NCBI GenBank assembly: GCA_002424295.1
Contig: DIQY01000051.1
Coordinates: 25,289-39,459, forward strand
Length of the DNA: 14,171 nt
Direction: 5' to 3'
DNA from: Ruminococcaceae bacterium UBA5450
Lineage (GTDB): Bacteria; Bacillota; Clostridia; Oscillospirales; Acutalibacteraceae
The translations under genes were made by a program, and so were the position numbers. Position 1 is the stretch's first letter, and every line of letters begins with the position of its first letter. The notes beneath the pieces were generated by a model that was not told the DNA's origin, made no database searches, and saw nothing but the letters and a program-made list of their open reading frames with translations. Below, piece by piece: positions 6,028 through 13,245 of this stretch.

Positions 6028-6996
6028 TTATTTATTTCGATTACTATTTAAAAACTGATCCCAGTCAAAATTATCATTGTTTTGTGGCTTTTTAGGAGAA
6101 GCTGCGCGTGCAGCTGCATCTAGATGGTGAGAGGGAGGAGTATACTCTTCGGAATCTTCCTGGTGTCCTACGTCATTACTGTAGGACTGAATATCTTTAT
6201 ATTGAGTTTGCGGAGAAGATGTACGAGGAGCAGCGGAGGAGTGGCGAAGCGGAATGGTATGAGTAGACTCATCTGCATCTGCATCATTATCATAGAAATT
6301 TTCGCCCGGATAATCGGAATCCTCTTCTTCTTCGTCATAGTAATCATCTTCATCATAGTCTTTATTTTGGCCTTTTCCGCGGGGAGAACGGAAATACCGT
6401 ATTTTTGCGCGGTGGTGCAGAATAATAAAGAGAATGATGCCAATAACGCCGACTGCTACCAGAATAATTCCAACCAGCATAATTGTCGGCAATTTGGTGA
6501 CGATCGTTCCTGAAAAGAAACCGGAAGAGGCGGACGAGCTGACCTCGCTGGAACTAGAAGCCGTTTGGTTTGCAGTACTTGAAGAACTGGTTACTTTGCT
6601 GCTTGAGGAAGAACTAGAAGCAGCTTTGCTTGTACTGGACGAAGTTGTTTTGCTAGAGGTGCTTGAGCCGGTCAGCGACCCAATATAAGTTCCGGTTTTG
6701 TCATCGTATCCATCATGATCTTCATCGGTATAGTTTGGAGGGCCAATGTAAGCGCCCGTATTATCGTCATATCCGTCGTGATCCAAATCGGTGTGGCCAT
6801 TGACTGCTGCACCTGCATTATTATTCTGGGTAACGGTTTCAGCACCATTCCCGGCCTGGGCGGTTCCAATTGCGGAATTTTGATATCCGGCACCGGGCTC
6901 TTGAGTTTCGACTGCAAATGAAGGAACCTGCATGGTACCAACCGAAAAAATAAAAATTAATGTTAGTATAAAAATTGAGAAAAATTTTTTTCGCAT
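6028..6996 (-). CDS. Unrecognised single-pass surface protein with DxDxDG repeats and acidic cytoplasmic tail
   Basis: I do not recognise a named family. The 322-residue product has a signal peptide (1-28, ending near SFA), then an extracellular part with two copies of TD-x-DHDGYDD-x-TG-x-YIG at residues 69-85 and 90-106, 21 residues apart. Each holds a DxDxDG loop like those that bind calcium in dockerin, EF-hand or thrombospondin type 3 repeats. A serine/threonine-rich stalk follows (about 107-160), then one membrane segment (about 170-193), basic residues, a strongly acidic run (212-242), a Ser/Pro/Gln-rich tail and the end FDWDQFL. The predicted topology is outside-in. The start is uncertain: a TTG at 7008 directly abuts the GGAGG, so ATG 6996 is preferred although its GGAGG (7013-7009) is 12 bases away. 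Calcium binding is inference. Confidence 0.82.
   Translation of the reverse strand: MRKKFFSIFILTLIFIFSVGTMQVPSFAVETQEPGAGYQNSAIGTAQAGNGAETVTQNNNAGAAVNGHTDLDHDGYDDNTGAYIGPPNYTDEDHDGYDDKTGTYIGSLTGSSTSSKTTSSSTSKAASSSSSSSKVTSSSSTANQTASSSSEVSSSASSGFFSGTIVTKLPTIMLVGIILVAVGVIGIILFIILHHRAKIRYFRSPRGKGQNKDYDEDDYYDEEEEDSDYPGENFYDNDADADESTHTIPLRHSSAAPRTSSPQTQYKDIQSYSNDVGHQEDSEEYTPPSHHLDAAARAASPKKPQNNDNFDWDQFLNSNRNK
6679..6792 (-). repeat. Two in-frame 51-base repeats encoding DxDxDG loops
   Basis: The segments 6742-6792 and 6679-6729 encode near-identical 17-residue units (DHDGYDD core, YIG end) with a 63-base period. Third-codon positions have diverged between the copies, so this is an old, protein-level duplication rather than a recent DNA repeat. 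Confidence 0.85.
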
Positions 6997-7059
6997 ATCC
7001 TCTGTCAACCTCCGATTCTTAATATTCTCTTTAAATTCGATAAAACTCCATAAATCTCT

Positions 7060-7065
7060 ATCATA
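7060..7065 (-). promoter_or_regulatory. Possible -10 element for the surface-protein gene
   Basis: On the minus strand TATGAT (7065-7060) lies about 64 bases upstream of the ATG in an AT-rich spacer. The hexamer 17 bases upstream (TTATTT) is a poor -35 box, so this is tentative; other AT-rich choices exist nearby. Confidence 0.3.
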
Positions 7066-7138
7066 TTTTTTAATATTAACACAAATAAAAGGTAAATTAC
7101 AAGAAAAATTGCAAAAAAAGCGGTTAAAGATAGTTTGA

Positions 7139-7167
7139 TTGCAATTTTATTTTTGTTTTGGTATAAT
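7139..7167 (+). promoter_or_regulatory. Sigma-A promoter of the degV gene, extended -10
   Basis: TTGCAA (7139-7144), a 17-base spacer, and TATAAT (7162-7167) preceded by TGG, an extended -10 element. Transcription should begin near 7174, which rules out translation starts further upstream. Confidence 0.85.
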
Positions 7168-7200
7168 AATAAGACCCTGTACAGAATGGAAGTGGAGAAT

Positions 7201-8043
7201 ATGTCTACTGCGATTACAACAGATTCCGGCTGCGATTTATTCCCAGATTTATATCTGGAAAAAAAGGTGGATGTCATTCCGCTTTATATCACGATCGGCA
7301 ATCGCACTTCCCGCGACTTTTTTGAGATCAAACCGCAGGATGTCTTTGAAGATTTTGCGATTACTAAGAAGCTGCCGAAAACGGCGGCTCCTGCGCCTGC
7401 GGATTTTTATGAAGTCTTTAAGAAGCATGTTGATGCAGGGGAAGATGTTGTTCATCTTTCCATGAATTCGAAAATGTCTGCGTCCTATCAGAATGCAGTC
7501 ATTGCCGCGCAGGAATTTGAGAATGTCTATGTGATTAATACGTTTACCATCAGTTCCGCACAAGGGTTGATGGTTTTGGACGCCTGTGATCTAAGAGATC
7601 AAGGGAAAAGCGGACAGGAGATTGCTGCTCTAATGGAGCAGGAAAAAGATAAAATCCGTACCTATGTTTTGCTGGATACATTGGAATTTGCTTATCGCGG
7701 CGGTCGTGCCAGCAGGCTGCAGACAATGGGAGCCAATCTTTTAAAACTGCGTCCGTGTCTGCTTTTAAGTCCACGAGGAGAACTTTCCATACACAAAAAA
7801 TTCCGCGGAAATTATCCGCAGGTATGCCGAGAATATGTGCGTCATGTTTTGGAAATGCCGAATATTTGCAGAGACCGTGTGATGGTTTCTACTACTGGGA
7901 TGGATCAGTCTTTATTGGAGAGTCTCGTGCAAATGATCAAAGATTCCGGCATTTTTAAGGAAGTTTTGCTGACATATGCCGGCTGTACCACGACTGTGCA
8001 TACTGGGCCCAATACGTTTGTGGTGTTTTATAAAGAAAATTAA
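7201..8043 (+). CDS. DegV/FakB-family fatty-acid-binding protein
   Basis: A 280-residue DegV-family protein. Characterised members (FakB of Staphylococcus and Streptococcus) bind one fatty acid and present it to the kinase FakA, which makes acyl-phosphate for phospholipid synthesis; cytosolic. Seen here: TTDSGCDL (6-13), PLYITIG (27-33), PKTAAPAPADFYE (59-71), HLSMNSKMSASYQNA (85-99), the RGGRASR loop (166-172) and a C-terminal GCTTTVHTGPNT (261-272). Thr61, Ser93 and His267 fall where, as I recall, FakB proteins contact the carboxylate. The frame is open from 7135, but that start lies upstream of the promoter -10 box; ATG 7201 is chosen because MSTAITTDS is the family N-terminus and GGAAG is eight bases upstream. 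No fakA is in the window, and Clostridia usually carry several degV paralogues. Confidence 0.92.
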   Translation: MSTAITTDSGCDLFPDLYLEKKVDVIPLYITIGNRTSRDFFEIKPQDVFEDFAITKKLPKTAAPAPADFYEVFKKHVDAGEDVVHLSMNSKMSASYQNAVIAAQEFENVYVINTFTISSAQGLMVLDACDLRDQGKSGQEIAALMEQEKDKIRTYVLLDTLEFAYRGGRASRLQTMGANLLKLRPCLLLSPRGELSIHKKFRGNYPQVCREYVRHVLEMPNICRDRVMVSTTGMDQSLLESLVQMIKDSGIFKEVLLTYAGCTTTVHTGPNTFVVFYKEN

Positions 8044-8050
8044 AAACAAG

Positions 8051-8086
8051 TGTCCCCGATACTTTTACAGTACCGGGGACATTTTT
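8051..8086. terminator. Bidirectional terminator between degV and dus
   Basis: The stem 8051-8062 with 8070-8081 is GC-rich with one A-C mismatch and a seven-base loop, followed by TTTTT (8082-8086). The dus stop codon (minus strand) lies within the T-tract. The A-run at 8042-8046 gives a U-rich end for the minus-strand transcript. Confidence 0.9.
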
Positions 8087-9068
8087 AGTTTTCAGAGGAG
8101 TTCGAAAGATTTTCGGCCAGAATATCTTTGGAGAGCATCACAAGATCCTCATAGGTGTTAAGCCCTCCGGCTCTGCGCCGGAATTCTGCAGCACCTCTAA
8201 GCCCATGCAGATACCAGGAAACATGTTTGCGCGCTTCCTGCATGGCGCGGTGTTCGCCTTTATATTCCACCATCTTTTGAATATGCTGCAGCATGACGAG
8301 CAAGCGCTCATGGATTTCGGGTTCGGGAAAAATCCGGACGTCTTCCCGGAGACAAGCGTTGATTTGAGAAAAAATCCATGGATTTCCCATGGCGGCTCGT
8401 CCTATCATCACTGCGTCGCAGCCGGTTTGTTCCAGCATGCGCGCGGCGTCGTCGGCATGGATAATATCTCCGTTTCCAATAACCGGGATCGACACCGCTT
8501 CTTTTACTGCGCGGATGATCCGCCAGTCAGCAGAGGGTGCATACATCTGGGTCTTGGTTCGTGCATGAATCGCGATTGCACTCGCGCCTGCTTCTTCGCA
8601 GATCTTGGCAACTTCTACGGCGTTTTCATGAGAGTGATCCCAACCTTTGCGGATTTTTACGGTGACCGGAATATCGACGGCATTTTTAACCGCTTTTACG
8701 ATTTCGCCGCAGAGCTGCGGCGTTTTCATCAAGGCACAGCCGCTGCCGGAAGCGTTGATCTTAGGAACCGGGCAGCCCATATTAATATCAATGGCATCAG
8801 GAGAAAATGCCTGCGTTTTTTTTGCGGCAATCGCCATTGAAGCCGGTTCACTGCCGAAAATCTGAATCGCACAGGGATGATCGTTTCCAAGTTCCATCAA
8901 AGAAGGCGTGTGTTTGTCGCCGTATTCCAGCGCTTTGGCACTGACCATTTCAGTGGTGCAGAAGGCTGCACCGAAACGCATGCAGAGTTCCCGATATGCA
9001 AGGTCGGTGACGCCTGCCATTGGTGCCAAAAATGCTTTTCCATTTAATTCGAGAGTTCCAATTTTCAA
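8085..9068 (-). CDS. dusB: tRNA-dihydrouridine synthase (DusB-like)
   Basis: An FMN- and NADPH-dependent enzyme that reduces specific uridines in the tRNA D-loop to dihydrouridine; cytosolic. The product is 327 residues, normal for the family. Motifs: LAPMAGVTDLAYR (14-26), TTEMVSAKAL (38-47), IQIFGSEP (68-75), DINMGCPVPK (94-103) with catalytic Cys99, VTVKIRKGWD (136-145), HARTKTQMY, PVIGNGDI and MIGRAAMGNPWIF for FMN-phosphate binding. The start is TTG at 9068: AGGAAGGAA sits eight bases upstream and the residues MKIGTLELNGKAFLAPMAG match the family N-terminus, whereas no ATG fits. The subgroup name DusB rests on similarity to the firmicute form; which tRNA position is modified is not shown. 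It is divergent from polA with overlapping promoters. Confidence 0.95.
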   Translation of the reverse strand: MKIGTLELNGKAFLAPMAGVTDLAYRELCMRFGAAFCTTEMVSAKALEYGDKHTPSLMELGNDHPCAIQIFGSEPASMAIAAKKTQAFSPDAIDINMGCPVPKINASGSGCALMKTPQLCGEIVKAVKNAVDIPVTVKIRKGWDHSHENAVEVAKICEEAGASAIAIHARTKTQMYAPSADWRIIRAVKEAVSIPVIGNGDIIHADDAARMLEQTGCDAVMIGRAAMGNPWIFSQINACLREDVRIFPEPEIHERLLVMLQHIQKMVEYKGEHRAMQEARKHVSWYLHGLRGAAEFRRRAGGLNTYEDLVMLSKDILAENLSNSSEN

Positions 9069-9112
9069 AATTCGGGTTCCTTCCTAAAAGTTTTCTTAAG
9101 AGCAGCAAAAGA

Positions 9113-9141
9113 AGTATAACACTTAATTTTTCGCTTGAAAA
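9113..9141 (-). promoter_or_regulatory. Probable promoter of dus
   Basis: On the minus strand TTTTCA (9141-9136), a 17-base spacer, and TATACT (9118-9113) preceded by TGT, an extended -10. The -35 box matches 4 of 6 bases. It interleaves with the polA promoter on the other strand. Confidence 0.6.
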
Positions 9142-9151
9142 GTGGTATAAT
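9123..9151 (+). promoter_or_regulatory. Probable promoter of the polA operon
   Basis: TATAAT (9146-9151) preceded by TGG (extended -10), with a weak -35 (TTAATT, 9123-9128) at 17-base spacing, 34 bases upstream of the polA ATG. An extended -10 commonly compensates for a weak -35. Confidence 0.7.
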
Positions 9152-9185
9152 GATTCAAAATTGAACCTTTCAAACGGAGGACTGT

Positions 9186-11810
9186 ATGAAAATTCTGGTA
9201 TTGGATGGAAACTCCATTTTAAATCGTGCGTTTTACGGAATCAAAATTCTAACGACAAAAGAAGGGCTTTACACCAATGGAATCTATGGATTCCTGACGA
9301 TGCTCCAAAAGCTTTTGGATGAAGTGCAGCCCGATTCGGTGGTGATTGCTTTTGATTTAAAAGGTCCAACATTCCGGCACAAAAAATATGCGGGATATAA
9401 AGCAAACCGTCACGGGATGCCGGAAGAACTCGCGCAGCAAATGCCAACGCTCAAAGAACTTTTAAAAGATTTAGGATATCATCTTGTGACCTGTGAGGGA
9501 TACGAAGCCGATGATATTTTGGGGACTTTTTCAAAAGCCTGTACGGAGCAACAAAATACCTGTGTGATTGCTACCGGGGATCGTGACAGTCTTCAGCTTG
9601 TTGGCCCCTATACCAGCGTGCGCCTGGCGACCACAAAATTTGGCCAACCGCAGGTAACACTCTATACGGAAGAAAAAGTAAAAGAGATTTACGGGGTAAC
9701 GCCGAAAGAAATGATTGAAATCAAGGGGCTGCAGGGAGACTCTTCCGATTGCATTCCGGGAGTTCCGGGGATCGGGCCGAAAGGTGCCGGCGAACTGATT
9801 CAGAATTATCATTCGATTGATTATATTTACGATCATTTGGACGAGCTGCCAATCAAAGAGGGTATGCGCAAAAAGCTGCGGGAAGGAAAAGAGAGTGCCT
9901 ATCTTTCGCGGGAGCTGGGGACAATCTGTCTGAGCGCACCGATCGATACCGACATTTCACATTATGTACCGTTTCCCATTAAAAAAGAGGAGACGACTAG
10001 ACTGATGGCAAAACTGGAGCTTTTTAAATTGATGGAAAAGCTTCAGCTGCAGAATCTTCCGGATGAGGCCCCTAAAAAGCAGGAAAAGATTGATCATGCA
10101 GTCCTTTTTCGCAACCCGGCATCGGACATGTATCTGCCGGAGCTTGAGAAAAAAGGGGAAGCGCCGCTCTTGGCTTTTTATCGAAAAGACGGCTCGATCG
10201 CAACATTAGCTGTCGCGACCGAACGTGGTGCCTGCATCTTGGAAAATCCGGAAGAAATTCGCAGCCTTTTGGAAAATCCAAAAATTCCGGTCATTACCTA
10301 TGACGTAAAGTCTTTGCAGAATGCTGCTGCAAAGGACGGAATCTTTTTAAAACAGGTAAAAATGGATGTGCTTTTAGCAGCATATCTTTTAGACCCCTCT
10401 GCCGCAGGATACGATTTTGATCGTCTGTGCCAGGAATATGGGGTATCGGTCTGCGAAGTGTGGAAAATGGAGAATCCGGTACCGGAAGACCTTTTGCCGG
10501 AAAATCAGAAAAAAGCAGAGCACTTTGCGCGGGTGCTTTCTCTGCCGGGACTATTTGGGGCACTTTCAAAGAAAATTGCCGAAGCCGGACAAGAAGAGCT
10601 TCTCTCTAACATTGAACTGCCGCTTGCATGGGTGCTTTCCTGCATGGAGCGGGAGGGCTTTGCAGTAGACGCCGAGGGAATCAGAAAATATGGTGAGTCC
10701 ATGCAGAGCGATATTGAGACCATTCAAAAAGGAGTTTTTGAGGAAGTCGGCTATGAGTTTAACCTCAATTCTCCAAAGCAGTTAGGAGATGCGCTCTTTG
10801 TAAAGTTGGGCTTGCCGCATGGGAAAAAGACGAAGAGCGGTTACTCGACCAGTGCGGTGGTATTGGAATCTTTGCAGTATGAAAATCCGGTCATTTCGGA
10901 AATCCTTCGGTATCGAAGTCTCTCCAAACTGAAATCTACTTATTGCGACGGCTTGTTAAAAGTGATCGGTGCCGATGGGAGAATTCATTCCAGTTTCAAT
11001 CAGACCGAGACCAGGACCGGCAGGATTTCATCGACTGAGCCCAATTTGCAGAATATTCCGGTGCGTTCAGACCAAGGCCGAGAGCTGCGGAGATTTTTTG
11101 TAGCTCGTCCCGGGTGGGTGCTTGTCGATGCCGATTATAGTCAGATCGAACTAAGAGTGCTTGCTCATGTTGCAAATGATGAAAATATGCGCAAGGCGTT
11201 TTTAAACGGCGATGATATTCACCGTGCGACCGCTTCGCAGGTGTTCCATATGCCGGAAGAATTAGTGACGCCCTTAATGCGCAGTCGTGCTAAGGCGGTC
11301 AATTTTGGCATTGTTTATGGAATTGGCGCTTTTTCTCTTTCGAAAGATATCGGTGTTTCCCGCAGAGAAGCCGATCAGTATATTAAAGATTATCTTGCCC
11401 ACTATAGCGGCATTGATGAGTATATGAAAAAATCGGTAGAGCTTGCCAAAGAGCATGGCTATGCCGAGACGATCTTCGGCCGCCGCAGATATCTTCCGGA
11501 GCTTCGGAGCAGCAATTTTAATCTGCGTTCCTTCGGGGAGCGGGTCGCACGGAATATGCCGATTCAGGGCGCTGCGGCAGATATTATTAAGATTGCGATG
11601 ATCAAGGTGCAGGATCGGCTGGAAAAAGAACACATGAAATCAAAGCTTATTTTGCAGGTGCACGATGAATTGATTGTGGAAGCGCCCCGCGAAGAAGCCT
11701 CTAAAGCGGCGTCTCTTTTAAGAGAAGAGATGGAAGGTGCGGTTTCGCTTTCTGTTCCAATGGTGGCAGAGGCGAAAATCGGGAAAACATGGTATGAAGC
11801 AAAGGCCTAA
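9186..11810 (+). CDS. polA: DNA polymerase I with inactive proofreading domain
   Basis: An 874-residue family-A DNA polymerase for Okazaki-fragment processing and excision repair. Residues 1 to about 290 are the 5' nuclease (VLDGNSILNRAFYG, YEADDILGT, ATGDRDSLQLV, GLQGDSSDCIPGVPGIGPKGAG). The middle domain has the exonuclease fold, but motif I (D-x-E in E. coli) reads AFYRKD, with Tyr332 and Lys334 in those places. Only a lone YD (Asp373) survives of the metal ligands, and the Y-x3-D motif III is absent, so 3'-5' proofreading is presumably lost, as in Taq and Bst. The polymerase domain is intact: TRTGRISSTEPNLQNIP, motif A DADYSQIELR (Asp650), motif B RSRAKAVNFGIVYG, motif C VHDE (Asp827). 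ATG 9186 has CGGAGG five bases upstream. It leads an operon with rlmA and rimI. Confidence 0.98.
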   Translation: MKILVLDGNSILNRAFYGIKILTTKEGLYTNGIYGFLTMLQKLLDEVQPDSVVIAFDLKGPTFRHKKYAGYKANRHGMPEELAQQMPTLKELLKDLGYHLVTCEGYEADDILGTFSKACTEQQNTCVIATGDRDSLQLVGPYTSVRLATTKFGQPQVTLYTEEKVKEIYGVTPKEMIEIKGLQGDSSDCIPGVPGIGPKGAGELIQNYHSIDYIYDHLDELPIKEGMRKKLREGKESAYLSRELGTICLSAPIDTDISHYVPFPIKKEETTRLMAKLELFKLMEKLQLQNLPDEAPKKQEKIDHAVLFRNPASDMYLPELEKKGEAPLLAFYRKDGSIATLAVATERGACILENPEEIRSLLENPKIPVITYDVKSLQNAAAKDGIFLKQVKMDVLLAAYLLDPSAAGYDFDRLCQEYGVSVCEVWKMENPVPEDLLPENQKKAEHFARVLSLPGLFGALSKKIAEAGQEELLSNIELPLAWVLSCMEREGFAVDAEGIRKYGESMQSDIETIQKGVFEEVGYEFNLNSPKQLGDALFVKLGLPHGKKTKSGYSTSAVVLESLQYENPVISEILRYRSLSKLKSTYCDGLLKVIGADGRIHSSFNQTETRTGRISSTEPNLQNIPVRSDQGRELRRFFVARPGWVLVDADYSQIELRVLAHVANDENMRKAFLNGDDIHRATASQVFHMPEELVTPLMRSRAKAVNFGIVYGIGAFSLSKDIGVSRREADQYIKDYLAHYSGIDEYMKKSVELAKEHGYAETIFGRRRYLPELRSSNFNLRSFGERVARNMPIQGAAADIIKIAMIKVQDRLEKEHMKSKLILQVHDELIVEAPREEASKAASLLREEMEGAVSLSVPMVAEAKIGKTWYEAKA

Positions 11811-11820
11811 GGAGAAAAAT

Positions 11821-12651
11821 ATGGGGTTTATCTGTCCAATCTGTAAAGGCCCGCTGTTTTATGCGGAGAAAGAGCATGCCTTTCGCTGCCCAAAAGGGCA
11901 TAGTTATGACCTTGCTTCAGAAGGTTATCTTTATCTTTTGCCGCCAAATCGGAAACACAGCAAAATGCCGGGGGACGATAAAAAAATGGTGGCAGCCCGT
12001 AAGAGATGCCTGGAACGCGGCACCTATCAGATTTTTGGAGATGCTTTAGAGCAAATTGCTTCCCGCTATCTTTCTCAAAAGGATTCCCCGGTGATCCTTG
12101 ATGCCGGCTGCGGAGAGGGTTGGTATACCAACGGCCTGAAAGAATCACTTTTGCAGGAGGGAAAAACGCCTTTGGTCTTTGGCTTTGATATTTCAAAATT
12201 TGCCGTCAAAGCAGCCGCAAAGCAGTATCCTGGGATTTTTTTTGCAGTGGGGAGCAGCTTCGAGATCCCGTTTTCCGATTGTGGTGCCGATCTTTTATTG
12301 GACGTCTTTTCTCCGGTGATGCCGCAGGAATTTCTGCGGGTGGTAAAACCGGGCGGAATCTTTTTGTTGGCGGTGCCGGGAGAGCGCCATCTTTTCGGCT
12401 ATAAAGAGATTCTATATGAACATCCCTATGAAAATGAGCACCGAAAAACACAATACGATGGTTTTTCATTTTTGGAGCGAATCCAGGTGCGCGGAGAACT
12501 GGAACTCAACGATAAAGAAGCAATCATGGATCTGTTTGCAATGACGCCTTATGCGTGGAAAACGCCCAGAGAAGGAATTGAACGTTTGGAACAAACGGAG
12601 ACCCTCAAAACAGAAATTGCATTTGATTGGATCGTTTACCGGAAAGATTAA
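11821..12651 (+). CDS. rlmA: RlmA-family 23S rRNA (guanine-N1) methyltransferase
   Basis: A 276-residue SAM-dependent methyltransferase. The N-terminus is a zinc site of the RlmA type: Cys5, Cys8, Cys23 and His27 in CPICKG...CPKGHSYD, followed by the family signature LASEGYLYLLPPNRKHSKMPGDDKKMVAARKRCLERGTY (31-69). The Rossmann domain begins with VILDAGCGEGWYT (91-103), motif I for SAM. Family members methylate N1 of a guanine in helix 35 of 23S rRNA (G745 in E. coli, G748 in some Gram-positives, which can affect tylosin sensitivity). Which position is used here cannot be told, so the symbol means family only. The start ATG is 10 bases after the polA stop, with TAAGGAGA overlapping that stop. 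The open frame extends upstream into polA but lacks a better site. No antibiotic cluster is nearby, so a housekeeping role is likely. Confidence 0.9.
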   Translation: MGFICPICKGPLFYAEKEHAFRCPKGHSYDLASEGYLYLLPPNRKHSKMPGDDKKMVAARKRCLERGTYQIFGDALEQIASRYLSQKDSPVILDAGCGEGWYTNGLKESLLQEGKTPLVFGFDISKFAVKAAAKQYPGIFFAVGSSFEIPFSDCGADLLLDVFSPVMPQEFLRVVKPGGIFLLAVPGERHLFGYKEILYEHPYENEHRKTQYDGFSFLERIQVRGELELNDKEAIMDLFAMTPYAWKTPREGIERLEQTETLKTEIAFDWIVYRKD

Positions 12652-12664
12652 GGGGGAGAAGCGA

Positions 12665-13111
12665 TTGATTCGATTGAACCCGATGGAGGAAAAACACATT
12701 CTGGCTCTTGCCCAAATAGAAAAGCTCTGCTTTTCCGTACCATGGACAGAAGCAGGACTGCGGGCGGAATTAGAAAGCAGTATGGCTGTTTTTGTGGTGG
12801 CAGAAGAAGACGAAACGGTCTGCGGATATGGTGGGATGCACTTTGTTTGCGGAGAAGGATATGTAGATAATATTGCAGTACATCCGAATTTTCGCCGAAA
12901 AGGAATCGGAGAAATGATTACAAAAGGTCTTCTTCAGTATGGAAAAGAGCATGAGGGCAGCTTTATTTCATTAGAAGTCAGGTCGTCTAACCGGGCGGCA
13001 GTTAGCCTTTATCACAAATTGGGCTTTCAAAAGAATGGGGTACGAAAACAGTTTTATACAAATCCGCCGGAGGACGGGTGGATCTTTACGAAATTCTTAA
13101 AAAAGAATTGA
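12665..13111 (+). CDS. rimI: RimI-like N-alpha-acetyltransferase (GNAT)
   Basis: A 148-residue GNAT acetyltransferase of the RimI type, which in E. coli acetylates the N-terminal alanine of ribosomal protein S18 using acetyl-CoA. Seen: IEKLCFSVPWTEAGL (18-32), the beta4 strand YVDNIAVHP (66-74), the acetyl-CoA loop RRKGIG (77-82), and LEVRSSNRAAVSLYHKLGF (103-121), highly typical of RimI. The frame is open from 12551, overlapping rlmA, but the chosen start is TTG 12665, 13 bases after the rlmA stop, because GGGGGAG lies six bases upstream and IRLNPMEEKHI is where RimI proteins begin; ATG 12683 has no ribosome site. It is the third gene of the polA operon. In many Firmicutes rimI sits between tsaB and tsaD instead. 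The substrate is inferred. Confidence 0.9.
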   Translation: MIRLNPMEEKHILALAQIEKLCFSVPWTEAGLRAELESSMAVFVVAEEDETVCGYGGMHFVCGEGYVDNIAVHPNFRRKGIGEMITKGLLQYGKEHEGSFISLEVRSSNRAAVSLYHKLGFQKNGVRKQFYTNPPEDGWIFTKFLKKN

Positions 13112-13218
13112 TTTTGGCTTTAAATAAGGATTCGCAACCAAAAGTTGCGCCATTTGAAAAGTAGAATTGCTGGTCGCAACCGAATCTTTTGTGTTATTTT
13201 TAAAACACAAAATCAATT
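13106..13218. repeat. Nested, partly alternative inverted repeats between rimI and the XRE gene
   Basis: Three nested pairings: AATTGATTTTG (13106-13116) with CAAAATCAATT (13208-13218), 11 bp perfect; GGATTCG (13128-13134) with CGAATCT (13181-13187); and GTTGCGCCA (13144-13152) with TGGTCGCAAC (13171-13180, one bulge). Competing local hairpins: CGCAAC (13133-13138) with GTTGCG (13144-13149), and TTTTGTGTT (13187-13195) with AACACAAAA (13204-13212). The two sets cannot form fully together. The outer arm covers the rimI stop codon and the segment ends 28 bases before the next start. Confidence 0.75.
13128..13201 (+). terminator. Possible terminator of the polA-rlmA-rimI operon
   Basis: The nested hairpin 13128-13187 is followed by T-rich sequence TTTTGTGTTATTTTT (13187-13201), which could release the operon transcript. 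The stem has a nine-base bulge and a long loop, so it is a weak intrinsic terminator. Read-through into the XRE gene remains possible, since no clear promoter was found for that gene. Confidence 0.45.
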
Positions 13219-13245
13219 AGAAAAATCAGGAATGGAGTACAATGA

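Noticed and set aside
5846..6058. A small plus-strand protein of up to 70 residues after the HAAS-like gene (inner ATG at 5897).
   Set aside because: It overlaps the end of the preceding gene, runs through the terminator hairpin and T-tract, and its hydrophobic end is simply the translated T-run.
6124..6688. Plus-strand open frames giving a hydrophobic protein and a Leu/Glu-rich protein.
   Set aside because: These are antisense readings of the Asp/Glu-rich tail and the Ser-rich stalk of the minus-strand surface protein; biased codons keep the reverse frames open.
7135..7200. A 22-residue hydrophobic leader on the DegV protein.
   Set aside because: The promoter -10 box lies inside it, and the family N-terminus begins at the ATG at 7201 with its own ribosome site.
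12551..12664. An N-terminal extension of 38 residues on the RimI protein.
   Set aside because: It overlaps rlmA, has no ribosome site, and RimI family proteins begin at the position of the TTG at 12665.
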